Source of the DNA: Lumbricus rubellus
Lineage: Eukaryota; Annelida; Clitellata; Crassiclitellata; Lumbricidae
NCBI GenBank assembly: GCA_945859605.1
Contig: OX243820.1
Coordinates: 26,478,077-26,542,076 of the forward strand
Reading direction: 5' to 3'
DNA length: 64,000 nucleotides
The translations under genes and the position numbers were made by a program. Below the pieces are notes generated by a model that saw nothing but the letters and a program-made list of their open reading frames with translations, ran no database searches and was not told the origin of the DNA. Positions 44,628 through 57,154 of this stretch are shown here, piece after piece (the stretch's first letter is position 1; every line of letters begins with the position of its first letter).

Positions 44628-46166
44628 ATGTCCGTACCAAGGTTGCCTCCGCTCGCTGCTCAGGGAGGAGGAGTAGGAGGCGTGAGCTACCAAGTCACGC
44701 ACAACGGCTATGCCGACGACAAGGACTTACCGGAGAGCTCGCACCTGGAGGATGTCGATGGAACAATATCGAACCACCTTCCGGCGCTCGGTTCCGTCTC
44801 GTCGTCCGGGAGTCGCAAGTGCTCTGCCGACCGCGTCTCCTACGCGCACACGCCGGACTCGATTCTGAAGAACTACCGGTCGAAACTGACGACGTTCGAA
44901 CAGAAGGAGATCCAATTGTTCCCGGAGATATTCTTCATCGGTCTGAATGCGAAGAAGAGACAGGGCACGCCGGGGTCGGGCAGCAACAACGGATACGACG
45001 ATGAGCAGGGGTCGTACATCCACGTCGTGCACGACCACATGGCGTACCGATACGAGCTTCTGAAGGTCGTTGGCAAGGGCAGCTTCGGTCAGGTGATGAA
45101 GGCGTACGACCACAAGACGCAGTCGTACGTCGCTCTGAAGATCGTCCGCAACGAGAAGCGATTCCACCGTCAGGCGCAGGAGGAGATCCGCATCCTCGAG
45201 TGCCTCCGGAAGCAGGACAAGGACAACAAGATGAACATCGTTCACATGAACGAGCACTTCATCTTCCGCAACCACATCTGCATGACGTTCGAGCTGCTCA
45301 GCATCAACCTCTACGAGCTGATCAAGAAGAACAAGTTCCACGGATTCAGCCTCCAGCTCGTCCGCAAGTTCGCGCACTCCATCCTCCAATGTCTCGACGG
45401 TCTCTACCGCAACAACATCATCCACTGCGACCTCAAGCCGGAGAACGTTCTGCTGAAGCAGCAGGGTCGCAGCGGCGCCAAGGTCATCGACTTCGGGTCG
45501 AGCTGCTACGAGCACCAGCGCATCTACACGTACATTCAGTCACGCTTCTACCGCGCGCCGGAAGTCATCCTCGGAGGTCGGTACGGACTGGCGATCGACA
45601 TGTGGAGCCTGGGTTGCATCCTCGCCGAGCTTCTCACCGGGTCCCCGCTCTTCGCCGGGGAGGACGAAGCCGACCAGCTCGCGTGCATCATGGAGGTGCT
45701 CGGCATGCCACCGCAGACCCTTCTCGACGGATGCAAACGCACGCGCCACTTCGTGAGCTCGCGCGGATTTCCACGGTACTGCACGCTGACGGCGCGCGCC
45801 GACGGCCAGTACCAGCTCTCAGGAGGAAGGTCGAACCGCGGCAAGTACCGAGGTCCGCCCGGCTCGCGCGATTTCACGAGGGCGCTGAAGGGCTGCGACG
45901 ACCCACTTTTCGTCGACTTTCTGACTCGCTGCTTCGACTGGGACCCGCTCAAGCGGATGTCCCCTCCCCAGGCTCTTCGTCATGCCTGGCTGCACCGGCG
46001 GACGCCGAAACCGTTTCAGGACCATGAGAACAACGTCGGCAAATCGGAGCTGCAGAAAGTGCCAACGTCGAGCGCGCAGAGCATGGGGCGATGCAGCGGC
46101 GAATCGTCGTTGCTCGCCAACCAGAAGGCGAATCTGACTCAATCGGACATGACGTCGCAGAATTAG
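44628..46166 (+). CDS. DYRK2: Class II DYRK protein kinase (DYRK2/3-like), 512 aa
   Basis: Dual-specificity tyrosine-regulated kinase: it autophosphorylates its activation-loop tyrosine during folding, then phosphorylates Ser/Thr of substrates. The DH-box/NAPA region spans about 86-143 ([20 protein letters not shown]). In the kinase domain, about 142-455: glycine loop GKGSFG 149-154, VALK with catalytic Lys171, HCDLKPEN with Asp268 (HCD replaces HRD, as in DYRKs), DFG 288-290, and the YTY activation loop 300-302 with Tyr302 as the regulatory site. The C-terminal tail is short and Ser-rich. Human DYRK2 likewise has its catalytic region on one exon. Coding GC is far above the flanks. The start is the first ATG after the acceptor; family position between DYRK2 and DYRK3 is not resolved. 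Confidence 0.95.
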   Translation: MSVPRLPPLAAQGGGVGGVSYQVTHNGYADDKDLPESSHLEDVDGTISNHLPALGSVSSSGSRKCSADRVSYAHTPDSILKNYRSKLTTFEQKEIQLFPEIFFIGLNAKKRQGTPGSGSNNGYDDEQGSYIHVVHDHMAYRYELLKVVGKGSFGQVMKAYDHKTQSYVALKIVRNEKRFHRQAQEEIRILECLRKQDKDNKMNIVHMNEHFIFRNHICMTFELLSINLYELIKKNKFHGFSLQLVRKFAHSILQCLDGLYRNNIIHCDLKPENVLLKQQGRSGAKVIDFGSSCYEHQRIYTYIQSRFYRAPEVILGGRYGLAIDMWSLGCILAELLTGSPLFAGEDEADQLACIMEVLGMPPQTLLDGCKRTRHFVSSRGFPRYCTLTARADGQYQLSGGRSNRGKYRGPPGSRDFTRALKGCDDPLFVDFLTRCFDWDPLKRMSPPQALRHAWLHRRTPKPFQDHENNVGKSELQKVPTSSAQSMGRCSGESSLLANQKANLTQSDMTSQN

Positions 46167-46692
46167 GATTAATACTTCTTGACATTTGGTCGTCGCCGTC
46201 GGCGACGGAATCGAATTCGCAAAAGCAATTGAGTTTCTGACTTTTCGAGGTGCCACTGCCACCGCCGTTCGCATCGACACTGAGCCAGGTTCCAGCATGG
46301 TTCGGTACGTGCGGAATTTCCCCGGAGTTCCTCCGGTTGCCTAGTTACGACATTGCAGCGAACGCGCGTGTTTCTAGATTTCTAGAGTTGTTGTTTCGAC
46401 TTGTTGTGGTGGCCGAGAGTGGTGACGTTGGAACGGTTCTTTATTTCTGGACGTGTTTTGAGTTTTGCCGTTTCATCTGTTTGACCGAGAGAGTTCTGAT
46501 TTTGGAGTAAGAACCACTGACGTTGTTCTGAGTCTTTGGATTAGACCTGTCGTCGTCGAGTTTCAAGGTTTAAACTGATTCTGTTGTATTTCTTGATGCC
46601 TTCTTGAGTTACGTCGTTTGTCCTCTCAGTTCGATATATTTTCTGTCCTTGTTTGAAGATTTCTTAGGTTGGTTGGTCTGCGGATAAACGAG

Positions 46693-46772
46693 TTAACCCT
46701 TTACCCGTTTGCCCCGAAAATATCCTCTGAAAACACGGGCTTAACGCAAAAAATGATCGGGTAAAGGGTTAA
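46693..46772. mobile_element. TTAA-bounded palindrome in the DYRK 3' UTR
   Basis: 80 bp; ends TTAACCCTTTACCCGTTT and ATCGGGTAAAGGGTTAA. Transcribed, it would form an RNA hairpin upstream of the poly(A) signal. Confidence 0.7.
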
Positions 46773-46996
46773 TGAGCCATTTGTCAAGAAGCGCTGTTGT
46801 CAGACTGATGTTAAAGCTGTAAAATTGCATAGAGCTGAGAAGTTGAAATGTTAGTTGAGTTGTTAAGATTGAAGTGCAATTGTCTGACTATTTTTAGGAG
46901 CAAAAGTCTTCCGCATTACAAATAGACCTACTACTGAAATTCTTGCCACTTAAGCAGTTGATTAATGTTTGTTGCGTAAGACTGACGTTTTTTAAG

Positions 46997-47002
46997 AATA
47001 AA
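46997..47002 (+). terminator. Candidate DYRK poly(A) signal
   Basis: AATAAA 831 bp after the stop codon, the first good match downstream of the coding exon. Confidence 0.5.
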
Positions 47003-47829
47003 CCGAATTTAAAACGGGATATGCCTTTCGTTTTGGTGATTAGGGCTCATCATTACGATAGTACATTACACATTACAGGTTTTTTGTCATCATTGTTACC
47101 CTGAATTGTTAAATATTTTATTTATTTGTCCGCTAATCTAACCGTCGGCAGCTTTCGCAAGATTGTCATCCCGGCGCCGTTTTATCTCCATTTATGTTTC
47201 CGTTATCAGCTCAGATTTTCAGGATCATCCATATGACAGAAATTTAATTTTAGCGTTTTCTGCAGTGCCATGACAGGTGCGAAGGTTTTAGCGCGCCGAG
47301 CAAGAACCACTGTTTGCGCGTTGGTATTTTTATCTGCGTTTTGGCAGCACATTTTTGCCAGCTGGAATGTCATGTATTATTGCCAATAGACGACTGACTG
47401 ACTGACTGGTCATTTAAATTGCATGAGAAATGTTTGCACAGACTTGAAGCGCCGACAAAAATCCCGATTCGTGTCGAACTGCGATCGTAGTGAACAATCG
47501 TGTTTTATTGATCAGCGTTGAGTGAGATCTGTGTTTTCGGTTCAACGTGCAGACGTACGTACGTGCGCTCTTTTGTGCGATGCGTCAAGTTGCTAATCAA
47601 TGTGATTTGATCGTTAGAAGTGTGTGTGCGGGGCAACGCGTACCAAATGTTGTCAACGCATGTCACGTTCTAATAGAAGTCGGACTTAGTGTGATTTGAA
47701 GTGACTCGTTGGACTGGTTTACGTGTTGTCTGTTGTGATGTTTCTCCTCAGCTGCCCTGCTGTGCATGTTGATAAGTTGTTGCGCATTTATCAGCATGCA
47801 TTGTGTGATGAAGGTGATGATTTTTTGGA

Positions 47830-47912
47830 GAAAGTCACCTGCTCAAAGGTGCTATATAAATGTTCAGTGTCCAGATAGTGAATTGATTGATTGATTGATT
47901 TGATTGATTGAT
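47830..47912 (+). mobile_element. LINE/SINE 3' tail with (ATTG)n end
   Basis: GTCACCTGCTCAAAGGTGCT, then ATATAAATG and a (TTGA/ATTG)n tail, matching the organisation at 9114-9192. Confidence 0.65.
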
Positions 47913-48809
47913 TTATGTTTTGAGACCCACATTAGGAGTCTCTCTAGGGTGATTTGTAGTTGGATGTAGTGGAGCAAAAATTTTATTCATGATTAGAAGT
48001 TAGTTGTATCATAGGGAAAAATGCAACAGTGTATTGAAACGGAAATTTATTAAAAATTTCCGACTGTATTCACTATTCACAAACTTGGAACAGATTGCTA
48101 TAAAAGCTTCCAAACGTTCACTGTAATTTGTTTTGTTTTCTTGTGCTTCATTTATTGGAATGTTCAGTGTAGGTCAGGACTGGAGCTTCCTGTTGCTCAG
48201 TTATTGGCTATTGCCATTCTTATCACTTTGACCTCTAACATAAAGGTTGCCCGGTAGGCAATGTTCCAACTGGAGGCAAGTTTCCCCGCTGATAGAAGCG
48301 GAATAGGTTATATTGTTCACACACAGAAACTTAGAACTGCATTTCGGTTGATGCAAATTGCTGTAAAATGCCTCTTTTTCAAAAGTTATTCAGATTTAAT
48401 TAAGGATTTTTAAATTTTACTTTCATGCTTGCAAATGGCCTCAGGTCAGTGGCCTCAAATGTGCATACCCGAAAATTGGGTGTGATGGATTGAAATTTTA
48501 GGGTGTTGTAAACCTGATACATCATAAAAACGCCATGATTCTAAGAAATGCATTTCAATAATGCAGATACATTTTACGTGCGTGCGTATAAATATATACA
48601 CAAGTTCAAAAATATATAAATTAAGGAAATACAATTGTATGATAAAGACATTTATGCGGTGTGGCTTGTGCATGATGGTTAAACATTTATAGCAAGCTGT
48701 AAAGCGTGCATTGTCAGCCGCTTGCTTAGGTAATGAAATAACATTTATGACATTCTGCTGATACTTACAAAATGTCCAACGTGTCTAGACAGACAATATG
48801 TATGGCGTG

Positions 48810-49255
48810 TGTGTCTTTGCATTTGTGTATGTCTTTGTGTGTGTGTTTTTGTGTGTGTGTCTGTCTGTATGTGTGTGTTGGTCTGTATGTGTGTGTGTGT
48901 GTCTGTACGTGTGTGTGTCTGTACGTGTGTGTGTGTGTCTTTGTGATGCGTGTAGCGTGATAACGTGTGTGCGTTTGTATTAGCCGAGGCCATCCATAGG
49001 ATTAATATTGAACAGTATTGTTGTGCGTTTATTTGTAGGCAGATTGTGGTTTTCTACCCATTCTGTGGCTTTTCTGCTTAGGTTATTGTGTGTGGAGATG
49101 TGTGTGTAGTGTATGTACGACTGTGAGACAAGTGATAACTGCCAATTCAGATAAAACAAGTAATTATCGTCTGAGCTCTTAGTGGTGTCTGTCTGTCTGT
49201 GTGTGTCTGTCTGTATGTGTGTCTGTCTTGTCTGTCTGTCTTGTCTGTCTGTCGG
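48810..49255. repeat. TG-rich and TCTG-rich low-complexity tracts
   Basis: Interrupted (TG)n at 48810-48975, then (TCTG)n at 49185-49255. Confidence 0.85.
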
Positions 49256-50322
49256 TTTCTGAGTCATTCTTTTTTTCTATTTGTCAGTCTTTTTCTAGCG
49301 ATCACTCAAAATCTAATTGAGAACTTTTTGAGAGGTACGCACAATGGATCCACGGTCTTTTTTTTAATTATTAATAATAAACGCTTGATTTTATGTTTGA
49401 GCATACTAATTTTTATCAGCTTTCCTCTTTAGTTCGGATATAGTTTGTGAGCCACTTTTTTATCAGTGTGCAAATGTTGAGACTTTGTGGCCAAATGTGT
49501 TAAGAAAGAAGACTGCTGATGCTGAAACTTCATTGCTGCATCCTTGGGAAATCAGAACATTAAGCGTGTCCAATCGTTGGGTTTGTTTTGATCCGCATCT
49601 GGATATTTTAACCCGGTTTAGAGGTTTTTAGTCCCATCTGGGCCTTTAAGTGGTTGTTTACTTATGTTGATAAAGAGAAGCAAAATAAGAGGAAGAAGGC
49701 AGATAAGTAGAGAAGGGTCAAGGTCAATGTTGTGATAAGAGATGCATACATGTATGTTCTGAAATAAAGAAATGGCGCAGAATGTGGGAGGTCATTATAA
49801 GGGTCAGAAGTCCAGCACTTGGCAGATATATCTACAACTTATGGCCGATTACCTGAAGCTTTTGGCAGATTAAGTTTGTTAGTAAAGTCCAAATGAAATA
49901 AAATAAATGAAATTCTGTTTTGTTTTCCAATGATTCATCTGACCATTTAAGTTGTGGTCTCGAGCATTTTAGCGTGTCTGTGGAGTTTTGTAAATTGTGT
50001 TATTCGTACAATGCGTGGACTAAAAAACGGAATTGCAGATTTGTTCCCCTGATCAACAATAGCCGTGTTTGCACGATTTTTTTCTCAATTCAGCCCATGC
50101 ATTCTGGGTTGACAGGGTTCTTGCTATCTTGCATATTATCTTCAACTAGTTTGGTGGTTCGATTTATGTATGTTTTGTTTTATTTATGTTACCTAGTGCT
50201 TTTCATGTGTTTTATAATGCATTTGTAAGCTCTTTATGTATGTTTCCAGAGATTCAGGATTAAGGGTATAAGATAATAAAGGCAGTTAATGCAAAGACTT
50301 ATTATGCTATCTCAATATTTAT

Positions 50323-50325
<3 letters not shown>

Positions 50326-50353
<28 letters not shown>
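50326..50353. repeat. (CA)n microsatellite
   Basis: About 14 CA units. Confidence 0.95.
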
Positions 50354-50355
<2 letters not shown>

Positions 50356-50468
50356 CTAACACTCAAGTGGATCCTTCAAGTGAAATTGGGCTGGAAAGCT
50401 GAAGCATATTGGCAATGACCTCTAACTTGTTTATCAAGTTTGGAGTATGTCCCTCTATGCCCATTTCC

Positions 50469-50473
<5 letters not shown>

Positions 50474-50516
<43 letters not shown>

Positions 50517-50530
50517 GTATATATATATAT
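50474..50530. repeat. (AT)n microsatellite
   Basis: AT repeat with one TTGTGT interruption, running into CACATACACATAC. Confidence 0.95.
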
Positions 50531-51259
50531 ACACACATACACATACAATATATAATTATAAAGACAGAGAGCCTTCTGTTTATTTATATACAAATCATAA
50601 TTATTTTGTGTTGGCCCATCTGTGCACTGGTCTACTTTTGATGAAGCTGTTATAAACTCAGCCATGATTATTTTCTTCACAAGTACAACAGTAGCTCTTC
50701 TCATTGCTTTCAGCTGACTAGTCACACCTGTCTGTTCTCCTTTATGAATGAATTGTGCACATAAAAAGTTTATGATCGCTGTTGCATGGATGGTGAAAAC
50801 GGAACAGCCATTTGCATGGGGCATGAACGAAGAATAGGAGGAGGAGAAGGAGGGAGCAGATACGAACAGCCAATGGCTGACCTGCATTTTAAAGGTCGCA
50901 AGACTAGACAGGGAATGCCATCTGCTGGACCCTTGGGGCACTGGGTTTTTATCTGAGCTCTGCCTTTGTTGTTACTGTCCATAATCATTGCCTGTGATGA
51001 TACTAAACCCCCAATGGCTGATCAATTGAACTGCAAGAGTAGAGTATGGATTGTGATGAGTCGTGCATGTTTTGTGAAGGCAGAAGTTAGGGATATGTGA
51101 GCCGAGAGAGAGAGGTGACTGGTGTTTGTGTAAAGCTAGTACTGAGTCGGTTGAAGACTGGTACGTTTGTCAAAGCAAAGAGTTCAGTATGCCAGGGAAC
51201 AGTGCCCCGGCTGGGGTCAGTAGTATTTTGTGAATTTTTGCCAAATGAATACCGTATCG

Positions 51260-51540
51260 TATCTAGAAATTTATATAGCACCTTTGAAGCACAGGCTGTT
51301 CAGAATCACTTTCGGCACAGGAGGCTTGTGGAACAAAACACCTTCAAGGATTGAGAAGATGAACGAGATAGACAGACCAATCAGCGCATTTTAGGTTTAG
51401 CCCATAATGGGGCCATTCCAAGCAGAAGGACCTGCCCCATGCTAATGCTTGCAGCTTGGACCTAGCCCGAGGAGCATAAAGTTCCAACCAGCTAGTAGAA
51501 CACAAAGGGCGAACAAACTGAGGTTGCATAAAGTAAGATG
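51260..51540 (-). mobile_element. CR1/L2-like LINE 3' end
   Basis: The minus strand reads STSWLELYAPRARSK and SFCLEWPHYGLNL, in register with LRSAAQVELIVPRSRT and AFSVAGPATWNEL of the 27344-27690 copy. It ends AAAGGTGCTATATAAATTT. Confidence 0.68.
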
Positions 51541-52073
51541 TCAGGGATATATTTAGAAGTCAAGACTTAGTTGGGATTTTAAGAGTATAATTATAGGAGA
51601 AGTATCCTATATTGTAGAAGTCTAAAATACTACCTGCATTCAACCGCAGGATGTGTATGAATCTCAACATTCTGAGAAATGCACATAAAATGCGATAACA
51701 TGGCTTTTAACAAAATAAAATGCTGACATTTCTGTATTTGTTGTAGTTTTGATTTTTTTCTATATTTATTTCTGTATTTTTTACAGTGTGCTGAAATCAA
51801 TTTGTTCTGTTGTGTTTAGTTCAGAATAGTTTCCCATATCTGTAGTGCTTTATTTCTTGCATGAAATGGGAATCAGTACAACAGGAGCCATAATGTCCAC
51901 TTTGAACATTTTTCTGATAGGCAATGCATTGCTGTGCATTCATAAGGTCCTACTATCTGTAGATTTAAAAAATGCATCAAATCTGTGCATGAAAATTTGT
52001 AGTTTCAAATTGTTGATAAGATTGATCAGAAATTAATGTTGAGGTCGAAATTAACCCAAAATCATGACTGGCC

Positions 52074-52139
52074 TTAACCCTTTGAACCCGGCTGACCGCT
52101 TTCCATAGAGTTACGGGAGCTCAGGGTTCAAAGGGTTAA
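52074..52139. mobile_element. TTAA-bounded palindrome
   Basis: 66 bp; ends TTAACCCTTTGAACCCGG and GGGTTCAAAGGGTTAA with a near-perfect inverted arm. Confidence 0.72.
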
Positions 52140-53032
52140 ACCTCCATAAATGCTCTCCCAGGCAAAGTGCTGTGTACTTTTTGGCAGCCCACGACCCAGC
52201 CTAATTAAAATCATTTTTAGCTTTTAATAAAACGACACAAAATACTGTTTAATTCATATAAAGCAGTGACAGAAAAACATAATCAATTTAAGAAATGGAA
52301 CTCTAAATTATAAGGTTCCCTACAAAAAAAAGCCTGCTCCCCAACACACACCTAATAACTCAGAATACCAAGCACCATAATTCTGTATTAACTTCCGATT
52401 ATAAAAGGCCTAGTCATTCTCGTGGGCCTACTTTTTGTTGTTAGACAACGTTGACCTTGTGCGAGGTTGGCTGGCAGCTCTGAAACTAAGGCTACATCAG
52501 GTCTGTCTGTAATCTACACCTATCAACGCCGGACCGACTACTAAACAGCTGTGCCCTACTTGTCAGCAGCACCGACCCAGCAGACGATTGACTGGCCAGC
52601 AGCCGAGAGCCTCCCTAACCGTCCGTCCCTCGGCCGTTGCTAACGCTTTGCAGGCAGTTACGCCCGCTAAATGCTGCCACGTGAGCCACTGCCATTATTG
52701 CAAATGCACCGTTTGTTGATTGTCAAATATGCCGTCTCTGTACTATTTGTGTAGACTTAATCTGCTTGTGTGTGTTTCTGAGTAATAAATTTTTACATGT
52801 GACGCTTGGTGCTGTAGGGGGGGGGAGGGGGGGTTTGGCCGGCTTCTGTTTTCTATGTATGAAATTTGTAAATTTTTGATAAGCATTCAGTTAGTCAGTT
52901 GCGTATGCACTACGAACATTTTTAAAGTGTTACAAAAATAAATGGAAAATTTATTGTGATGCAGTGATGTTCTTTGTACGCATTAAAATCTTGTCGGAAG
53001 GACCACGCTGGGGAGAAGAATTGCAGGTGGAA

Positions 53033-53165
53033 TGCAATACATAACATTTTTGTAATATGTAACATGTTATACGTAGCATTGTGTAATGCGTAACATGTTA
53101 TACGTAACATTGTGTAATACGTAACATGTTATACGTAACATTCTGTAATACATAACATTATGTAA
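53033..53165. repeat. Tandem repeat, about 31-bp unit
   Basis: Three to four units of GTAATACGTAACATGTTATA with CGTAACATT. CGTAA/TTACG-like arms make each unit partly palindromic. Confidence 0.8.
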
Positions 53166-53618
53166 TATGGTCAGTTTACACAGGACATTTCTATGTAAAT
53201 CAGAGGCTAGATGGTTTGCCTATGCAGTCGTAAAACTGATTTGCTGTGGATTTGACCAATGCAAATGCTAATAGGCCTATACCCAGTTAAACAGGATTGG
53301 GGCAGATTTATAAGCCCCCCTCCATTGATTTGGCATGTGTACTCTTTCCGGTTTTCAACTGGCAGTGTTCTTGCAGAGATTTTGACCTTGTACTAAAATT
53401 TTCACACTGTTTAGCATTTATTCTGTGCTTTTTGCAAAGTCGTTCATTTTGCCCTTTAACGATTTTTTTGCCCGTTCGACTTCGAGTTGCTGATTTTCTG
53501 GTGGCACCACAGAGCCATTTTTGTCTACTACTGCTTTTGTAAACTTCAATTGGCTGTACAGTGTACACTGTCCATTGTCCACTTCAGACTGTAGTAAGTT
53601 AGTAAATGTTTTACCCCA

Positions 53619-53676
53619 AGACTTCTTGTACTATACGAGACTTCTTGTACTGTACGAGACTTCTTGTACTATACGT
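53619..53676. repeat. Short tandem repeat, 19-bp unit
   Basis: Three copies of GACTTCTTGTACTATACGA. Confidence 0.85.
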
Positions 53677-54074
53677 CGTAATGTTGTGTCTTGCGTCTTG
53701 CACAATCTGCCATGATTATAGTTGCAGTCAGCTTTGACCGGTCTGTTTGTTTTGGGTAGATACGAGCAAACAGCAGGGCATATGATAATGTCCATTGAAC
53801 GCAATGTACAGAACGTACAGCTTAAAACCAAGTTGCTGGTAAAGCAGTGATTTAATCAGTAGAGAGCTTGACGTGTGTGTGTGGTCCAAAGTTACAGCGT
53901 TAAATAAGTCAAGTGGATGTACGCGAATAATATCGTACATAATGAGATCGTCGTAGGCGAGTGAATTGGTTTCGGTTCACTGTCACGATGAATAATTAAT
54001 AATTTAAAAAGACTGTTGTTGGTTCAGCCTGATTGTCTTCATCAATTCCAGCATTTCGTTGTAGACGTTCGGCC

Positions 54075-54226
54075 CAGCGTTGCCACTCTAAAAAAATGAA
54101 AAAACCCAAGTTGGAGGGTCGAAAAAGCCAAGAAAACCCAAGTTCTTCCCAAAAAACCCCCATTTCCCAAGTTCGGATCGAAAAACCCAAGATCTTGTGG
54201 AAAAAACCCAAGGAGTGGCAACGCTG
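54075..54226. mobile_element. hAT-type MITE, 152 bp, perfect TSD
   Basis: Target duplication GTTCGGCC at 54067-54074 and 54227-54234. Ends CAGCGTTGCCACTC and GAGTGGCAACGCTG are perfect 14-bp inverted repeats. Five AACCCAAG-type motifs fill the interior. Confidence 0.92.
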
Positions 54227-55215
54227 GTTCGGCCGATCTGTTTGCGGTTCAAAACACAGGCAAGCCATTCATGTTGCTCCTCCTGTGTGAGTAGGTAGGT
54301 AAATCTTCATTCCACGCCTGTGCTTCCTGTCTGATTTCAAGACTATATAAGACCATCGAACGTGCTGCTATAATCGCACAAACCATTCTTACAGCATGTA
54401 TTTACCTCTTTGCTTAAAAGATTCTTTACTATTATCATAGGCCTTCTTTTCTAGACTGTCATTCTTACGTTGTTGTATCATACTTGGAAGTGTTCTTACC
54501 GTGTCACATTAGACTTTTCTCAAGCATTACAAGGTTTCTTACCATTTTCTTATACCAGGTCTTACAATGTAACCGTAAATTAAATGCGAAATGTGTGTGT
54601 GTGTGCGTGTGTGTTCTTGTCGAGGCAAGAAAGTAGGGTACTATTGTTTCGCAAGATTAGGAATTGTTTTCGAACATTTATGGTGTAGCTTGTTAGCATC
54701 CTGTTATTCAGTTATCTGTGCGCATGTTAGGATTTTGTCCATTAAACGACTGATAAAATGGAATACTCGTGGTTATTATAGTAAGACAATCTGAAAGAAG
54801 TCAAATTGGATATGAAATGTTAATGACTTCATTTATCTTGGTTCAGGGCAGATGACCAGACTCTACCTCGTACTATTTAATATCATAAAACAAGGCTAGT
54901 TTTTTTTAAACAAGTTATTAAGCATAGATAATGGCAGATCATATGTATACAATATGTACTAGGTACTACCAATACGTGCATTTTACAAAATGATAACTAG
55001 AATCATTTGAATCTTGCCCAACTGTATAAACTTCCAAGATTCAAAGGATGTGGCACAGCAAATCATATCGATTACAGTGTTCAGCTTCGTACTAATCTTC
55101 TACGAAATATACCCAATCTCACCTAGACACGATCAAATTGAGAATCTGATGGGCTGAGCGAAAACAAATATCCAGAACAGACTAATCCACCAAAGTTTAC
55201 CCTAAAGGCACAAAC

Positions 55216-55345
55216 CAACTATAGGTACATCAGCCACTATAGGTACATCAGCCACTATAGGTACATCAGCAACTATAGGTACATCAGCAACTATAGGCAC
55301 ATATGAACTATAGGTACATCAGCCACTATAGGTACATCAGCAACT
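55216..55345. repeat. Minisatellite, 18-bp unit
   Basis: Seven to eight units of ACTATAGGTACATCAGCA/C, one shortened. Confidence 0.9.
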
Positions 55346-55442
55346 CAATACAGAAATAATAGAGAAACCATATGTTATAACGATAACAGATTATTATTTG
55401 TGCAGAAAACAAGAACTGTTCACTTGGTTTACAACATCAGCA

Positions 55443-56092
55443 ACAATGAACATTAGAAACAGAAACAATGAACATTAGAAACAATGAACATTAGCAACAA
55501 TGAACATTAGCAACAATGAACATTAGAAACAATGAACATTAGAAACAATGAACATTAGCAACAATGAACATTAGCAACAATGAACATTAGCAACAATGAA
55601 CATTAGCAACAATGAACATTAGCAACAATGAACATTAGAAACAATGAACATTAGAAACAATGAACATTAGAAACAATGAACATTAGCAACAATGAACATT
55701 AGAAACAATGAACATTAGAAACAATGAACATTAGAAACAATGAACATTAGCAACAATGAACATTAGCAACAATGAACATTAGCAACAATGAACATTAGAA
55801 ACAATGAACATTAGAAACAATGAACATTAGAAACAATGAACATTAGCAACAATGAACATTAGAAACAATGAACATTAGAAACAATGAACATTAGAAACAA
55901 TGAACATTAGAAACAATGAACATTAGCAACAATGAACATTAGAAACAATGAACATTAGAAACAATGAACATTAGAAACAATGAACATTAGCAACAATGAA
56001 CATTAGAAACAATGAACATTAGAAACAATGAACATTAGCAACAATGAACATTAGAAACAATGAAAATTAGCAACAATGAACATTAGAAACAA
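55443..56092. repeat. Minisatellite, 16-bp unit, about 40 copies, higher-order structure
   Basis: Unit AACAATGAACATTAGM, where M is A or C. Apart from the edges the copies are otherwise nearly identical, so the array is young or homogenised. The A/C variants repeat in a ten-unit, 160-bp pattern. Confidence 0.95.
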
Positions 56093-56148
56093 CAGCAGCA
56101 CTTCAAACTACTGGACATAGTTTTACGGGCTGCACTTAAATTTCAAAG

Positions 56149-57154
56149 TAGTGATGTAGCATTTCCGGAAAGATATTTTTCCGGAAACTTTCCGGAAACT
56201 TTCCGGAAACTTTCCGGAAACCGAACAATTCATCTAACACATAATGTCGCATTTTTCCTATCAGAAAACAGAGGAAAATTTGAGTTTTCAAAGTTCCTTT
56301 TATTGGCAATGTGGGAAATGTTCACCTTAAAGAATTAAAATGACCATTAAATGCTTTCATTAGAAGTTCAGAATATCTGACAATTTGACATTTTGGCAGC
56401 TGCTTTGAGCCTGCTCAACTATTTCTTTCACTGTGCTATTTAGGATTATGTTGCAACAGTTAAATGGTTATGTAAATTAGCTGAATCCTTGAAAGTAAGG
56501 AAACAATGTAAGGAATTTCAGAAGTAATAAATTAAAGAAAATAATAATGGACAGTAAATAAATAAATAAGGTTACATAAGATAATAAAAAAGGCGTTTCC
56601 TTATCCATACACTGCTTACTCAAGGCAACAACTCATATATAGAAAATTTAAACCAAAACATATTCTTTGCTACTTACCAAGAAAAGCAGATTTGAAATTA
56701 CAGTAGTCTCGCACTGCAATGCCAATGCCAACAACATCATATTTCAAGCATAAAATAATTGTATGTAGGAATTAATCTGCTGCAGTACTTATTAAAACAT
56801 TTGGTGTCTATCAATTGCTGTTTTTGTTTCATAATTTCAGAAGTAAAAAATAAGAAGAGTTAGGTGACCAAATCATACAAAATTTTCTTCATAATAACAG
56901 TGAAGTCTGATTGCAATTAATTCTTAAATGTATTGTCGGTGTGAAAAAAAAATCAGCAATGACTATATAATATAGCTTACAGTGATTGATGTTTAACCAT
57001 ATTTATGGATTTAAATTGTTATTTAGTAATATTGTATTGATGGAAAATATCGGAAATTTTTCTGAAAGTTTCCGGAAAGATACGTCGGAAAGTTTCCGAA
57101 AGTTTCCGGAAAGATATGAAACTTTCCGGGAAATATTTCCGCCTCACAACACTA
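56149..57154. mobile_element. hAT-type non-autonomous element, 1,006 bp, perfect TSD
   Basis: Target duplication TTTCAAAG at 56141-56148 and 57155-57162. Ends TAGTGATGTAGC and CCTCACAACACTA. Both subterminal regions carry clusters of the palindrome TTTCCGGAAA (56163-56221 and 57052-57138). The interior is AT-rich without a transposase. Confidence 0.9.

Noticed and set aside
44727..45515. 262-codon open frame on the minus strand
   Set aside because: It is antisense to the kinase domain and is explained by the GC-rich third positions of the DYRK exon; its Leu/Val/Asp-rich product resembles no family I know.
52430..52720. GC-richer island that might be a promoter or exon
   Set aside because: Stops in all frames and no convincing cluster of promoter motifs or splice sites; left unassigned.
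53308..53568. Basic minus-strand frame of 86 codons
   Set aside because: No splice context, no family similarity, and composition like the surrounding non-coding DNA.
55443..56092. Regular short direct repeats that superficially look like a CRISPR array
   Set aside because: Units are contiguous 16-mers without spacers, in a eukaryotic genome; it is a minisatellite.
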